DNA of 64,000 bases, taken from assembly GCF_900116285.1 (NCBI RefSeq), contig NZ_FPAJ01000006.1, positions 62,001 through 126,000 on the forward strand, written 5' to 3'. This stretch comes from Sulfitobacter marinus (GTDB taxonomy: Bacteria > Pseudomonadota > Alphaproteobacteria > Rhodobacterales > Rhodobacteraceae). Shown piece after piece: positions 61,693 to 64,000 of this stretch. A program made the position numbers and the translations under genes. The notes under the pieces are model-generated. The model ran no database searches. It worked only from the letters and a program-made list of their open reading frames with translations, and was not told where the DNA came from. Numbering within the stretch: the stretch's first letter is position 1; the number at the start of each line of letters is the position of its first letter.

Positions 61693-62448
61693 CTATTTGG
61701 GCCCATTGGTACTGACGTTAGACAGCACGGTTATCGATTTTCGGGCCGGTTGGGGTAGAGGCTCCATCACGCCCATCAGCCGGTTCATAAGATGCGTCGT
61801 GCTGCGATCATTGTTGCGGAACAGGACGGCGAACCGCGTTTTTCGCTCAACCAGAGAAGCGACGTTTGCCTTGCCTTGCGCACGTTCAAAGATCATCAAA
61901 TCGCCTTCCCATTCACCGAACGTCTCACGTGTCTTAACGTAGTCTGGCCGCTCATGGATTGACCGATCAGGCGGAAACACAAGGCCGCGCAGTGTACGCC
62001 TTCATCTTAGCTGACATTTCTTACGCCGGTGTGGCAAGTGGCGCGCTAGCTCGTCAGACTGTCCATCTGGACTGTAAACATAGGCGTAGATCGTCTCGTG
62101 ACTGACGCGCAACGGCTGGCCATCAAACTGCAACCGGCCTGCAATCTGTTCAGGTGACCAGCCAATCTTCAGCTGCGCGATCACGTGCTGCCGCAGATCA
62201 ACAAGCCAAACAAGTTTACGTCGTCGGGCGCGGCGATGCACAGCATATCTCTGCGCGTTCATTCCATAGTAGCCGTTCAGATTTGGCAGTTCCTGATCAA
62301 CAAATTTGTTCCGTTTGATCTCGCGAAACACAGTTGAGCGGCGCCTGCCAATCTCAGTGGCGACCTTGCTCACAGGCACTTTCGCATTCAACATGTCTTC
62401 AATCGCGCGTCTCTCACGCAAATCTAGCTCTGTGTGGGCCATCTTCAT
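61693..62448 (-). pseudogene. IS30-family transposase, frameshifted and truncated
   Basis: The first part (62002-62448) has the IS30 helix-turn-helix (LDLRERRAIEDMLNAKVPVSKVATEIGRRRSTVFREIKRN) and WSPEQIAGRLQFDGQPLRVSHETIYAYVYS. After HLPHRRKKCQLR a stop in the shifted frame occurs. The second part (61693-61980) continues with DRSIHERPDYVKTRETFGEWEGDLMIF, which contains the first catalytic Asp of the DDE domain, and ends at KSIT, just before the second Asp region. The element is inactive. Confidence 0.85.
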
Positions 62449-62794
62449 TCTCCTTGCTTTCCAGCAAGATGGGGGATTTGTCGCAACCCAGTTTAGAATG
62501 TGCCCAAACTCAACCGAAAGTACACATAATCATAATTATGTAATATCTTTATCTGAAATCGATTCTCTCGCGCGGCTCTTAGGGTAAAGGTTTGTGTAAG
62601 CACTCAACAGAACAAGCTCGCGAAATTTGCGCAAATGGGGCTCTATGCTTTTCAAATTGTCCCCGAATATAGCCCTGAATCAGAAAAATGTTCTGACAGG
62701 GCCTGTAATCCGATCACAGCGGACTTGTCGTAAACGCCTCTATTGAAGGCGGCTGTGGTTAGACTATTTGCTCAGTGAACAAACGGAGCAGACC
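62449..62794. other. 346-bp intergenic region before the ABC importer
   Basis: It contains the outer flank of the IS30 remnant (to about 62510) and the leader of the ABC operon, with a small CGCCT/AGGCG hairpin near 62735-62753. No other gene is supported. Confidence 0.35.
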
Positions 62795-63547
62795 ATGAAA
62801 AACATACTTGTAGCGACCACATTTGCCTTTGCAGCCTCAGTCGGTTCAGCGCAGTCCGAAACGCTGGATGTGGGGATGTCTGGTGGTTATTTTCCCTTCA
62901 CTTTTGTCAAGCTGGACCAGTTGCAGGGGTTCGAGGTTGATTTCATCAATGCCATTGCCGCCGAGACCGGCGATGAGGTGAATTTTATCACCATGTCATT
63001 TTCGGGCCTGATCGGGGCGCTGGAAGCCGGACGCATTGATACGATTGCCAACCAGATCACGATCACGCCCGACCGCGAGGCGAAATTTGCTTTTTCGCAG
63101 CCCTATGTATTCGATGGGGCGCAGGTCGTGGTTAAAGCCGGAAACGAGGCAACCATCGCCAGCGTCGAGGACTTGAGCGGTAAAACCGTCGCTGTGAACC
63201 TTGGGTCGAATTTCGAAGAACTGCTTGGCGAATTGCCAAATGCGGACGAAATCGACATTCGCACCTATGAAAGCAACATCGCACAGGACACGGCATTGGG
63301 GCGCGTCGATGCGTTTGTGATGGACCGTGTGTCATCCGCGCAATTGATCTCCGAAAGCCCGCTGCCATTGGCTTTGGCTGGCAAGCCATTTAGCGAAATT
63401 CGCAACGCTTTGCCGTTTCGGGATGATGCAGAAGGCCAAGCGCTGCGCGACAGATTCGATGCTGCGATTGTGACGTTACGCGAGAATGGCACATTGGCTG
63501 ACATCTCGGAAAAATGGTTCGGAACTGACATTACAGTAGCGGAGTAA
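62795..63547 (+). CDS. Amino-acid ABC transporter, periplasmic binding protein
   Basis: 250 residues from the ATG at 62795 (GGAGC upstream). A signal peptide ends near VGSAQS. GGYFPFTFVKLDQLQGFEVDFINAIAAETGDEVNF and GLIGALEAGRIDTIANQITITPDREAKFAFSQPY are the signature of SBP family 3, polar amino acid and cystine binders. GTLADISEKWFG closes the fold. The permease gene follows 5 bp later. The ligand is uncertain; the cystine/opine group is most similar by eye. Confidence 0.9.
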   Translation: MKNILVATTFAFAASVGSAQSETLDVGMSGGYFPFTFVKLDQLQGFEVDFINAIAAETGDEVNFITMSFSGLIGALEAGRIDTIANQITITPDREAKFAFSQPYVFDGAQVVVKAGNEATIASVEDLSGKTVAVNLGSNFEELLGELPNADEIDIRTYESNIAQDTALGRVDAFVMDRVSSAQLISESPLPLALAGKPFSEIRNALPFRDDAEGQALRDRFDAAIVTLRENGTLADISEKWFGTDITVAE

Positions 63548-63552
63548 AACTG

Positions 63553-64000
63553 ATGCGGGCACTGGATTTCGAATACATGCTGGATCTGGTGCCCGTGCTC
63601 TTGGGCTATGTGCCGCTGACATTATTCATGGCCATCATCGGCATGTTCTTTGCGCTTATTCTGGCTTCCATTCTGGCGGTGGAACGGGTTTTCAAGATCC
63701 CTGTGTTGGATAGTTTTGTACGGCTGTTTATCAGCTTTTTTCGCGGGACGCCCCTCTTGGTGCAGCTGTTTCTGTTTTACTACGGCGTGCCGCAGGTCTT
63801 GTCGTTTTTGACGAATATCGATGGTGTGACCGCCACGATCATGGGGCTGACGCTGCATTTTTCCGCCTATATGGCCGAAAGCATTCGCGCCGCGATCCTT
63901 GGGGTGGACCGTAGTCAATGGGAAGCGGCACAGGCGGTTGGCATGACGCAGGGCCAGATGATGTATCACATTATTCTGCCTCAAGCGGCCCGCGTCGCCG
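63553..64000 (+). CDS. Amino-acid ABC transporter permease, 5' part
   Basis: Starts at the ATG 63553 and runs off the right edge (149 codons seen). Translation begins MRALDFEYMLDLVPVLLGYV, with hydrophobic helices, FRGTPLLVQLFLFYYG, and the ABC-interaction loop EAAQAVGMTQGQMMYHIILP. This is a HisM/GlnP-type permease. The ATPase gene is expected beyond the window. Confidence 0.9.
   Translation, partial: MRALDFEYMLDLVPVLLGYVPLTLFMAIIGMFFALILASILAVERVFKIPVLDSFVRLFISFFRGTPLLVQLFLFYYGVPQVLSFLTNIDGVTATIMGLTLHFSAYMAESIRAAILGVDRSQWEAAQAVGMTQGQMMYHIILPQAARVA

Noticed and set aside
1..64000. tRNA and rRNA genes
   Set aside because: None was recognised by eye; a covariance-model search (tRNAscan-SE, Infernal) would be needed to exclude them fully.

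Overview
The window reads as part of an extrachromosomal replicon (plasmid or chromid) of a marine alphaproteobacterium, most likely a Rhodobacterales/Roseobacter-group organism. The main evidence is a DnaA-like plasmid initiator (31279-31959) divergent from a RepA/RepB-type parAB pair, with three copies of a repABC-style parS palindrome. DUF1403, Hint-domain, BLUF and DUF1289 proteins fit the same group. No rRNA, tRNA or CRISPR array was recognised.

Layout. (1) 1-301: tail of a universal stress protein. (2) 438-19450: a nearly complete Wzx/Wzy-type exopolysaccharide locus. It holds an initiating sugar transferase, two GT2, one GT4 and one NodZ-like glycosyltransferase, an acyltransferase, flippase, polymerase, a Wzz-like protein, a CpsD-like ATPase, a short outer-membrane export protein and a partner beta-barrel. 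A type I secretion ATPase and adaptor and a parallel beta-helix protein lie among them. Two intergenic regions carry perfect CtrA-type boxes. (3) 19599-23367: a compatible-solute module (glucosyl-3-phosphoglycerate synthase, its phosphatase, and a GH13_18 phosphorylase of the glucosylglycerate type). (4) 23792-25295: DMT exporter and MOSC protein. (5) 25463-31959: replicon maintenance (ScpB, DUF1403, tyrosine recombinase with a core-site-like dyad, parB, parA, iteron-like origin, DnaA-like initiator). (6) 31976-35648: nucleotide-sugar supply (phosphohexomutase, UDP-GlcNAc-type dehydrogenase, UDP-uronate 4-epimerase). (7) 35841-40805: PhoD phosphatase with a Pho box, BLUF photoreceptor, AAA/DUF4143 ATPase and Hint protein. 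(8) 41146-46772: UDP-sulfoquinovose synthase followed by a three-gene cellulose-synthase-like operon (BcsB-like, BcsA-like, outer-membrane barrel). (9) 46858-51044: oxidative-stress group (MBL hydrolase, two Dps, an OxyR-like regulator with one of the two redox cysteines, small Cys-containing proteins). (10) 51242-62448: an island bordered by IS6/IS1380 remnants on the left and IS3/IS30 remnants on the right. It carries a GtrA/GtrB/large GT-C system and a tightly overlapping operon of sugar-modifying enzymes. (11) 62795-64000: start of a polar amino-acid ABC importer.

How the parts fit. Most of the replicon is about the cell surface: one Wzx/Wzy polymer, one synthase-type polymer that may contain sulfoquinovose, and a Gtr-type glycosylation system. 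Stress functions (compatible solute, phosphate scavenging, peroxide and iron protection, blue-light sensing) sit between them. The most original candidates are the sqdB plus Bcs-like cluster, the six-gene Gtr-associated operon, the short export protein with its overlapping barrel, and the origin/partition architecture. All functional calls come from reading motifs and family resemblance by eye; no database search was run.
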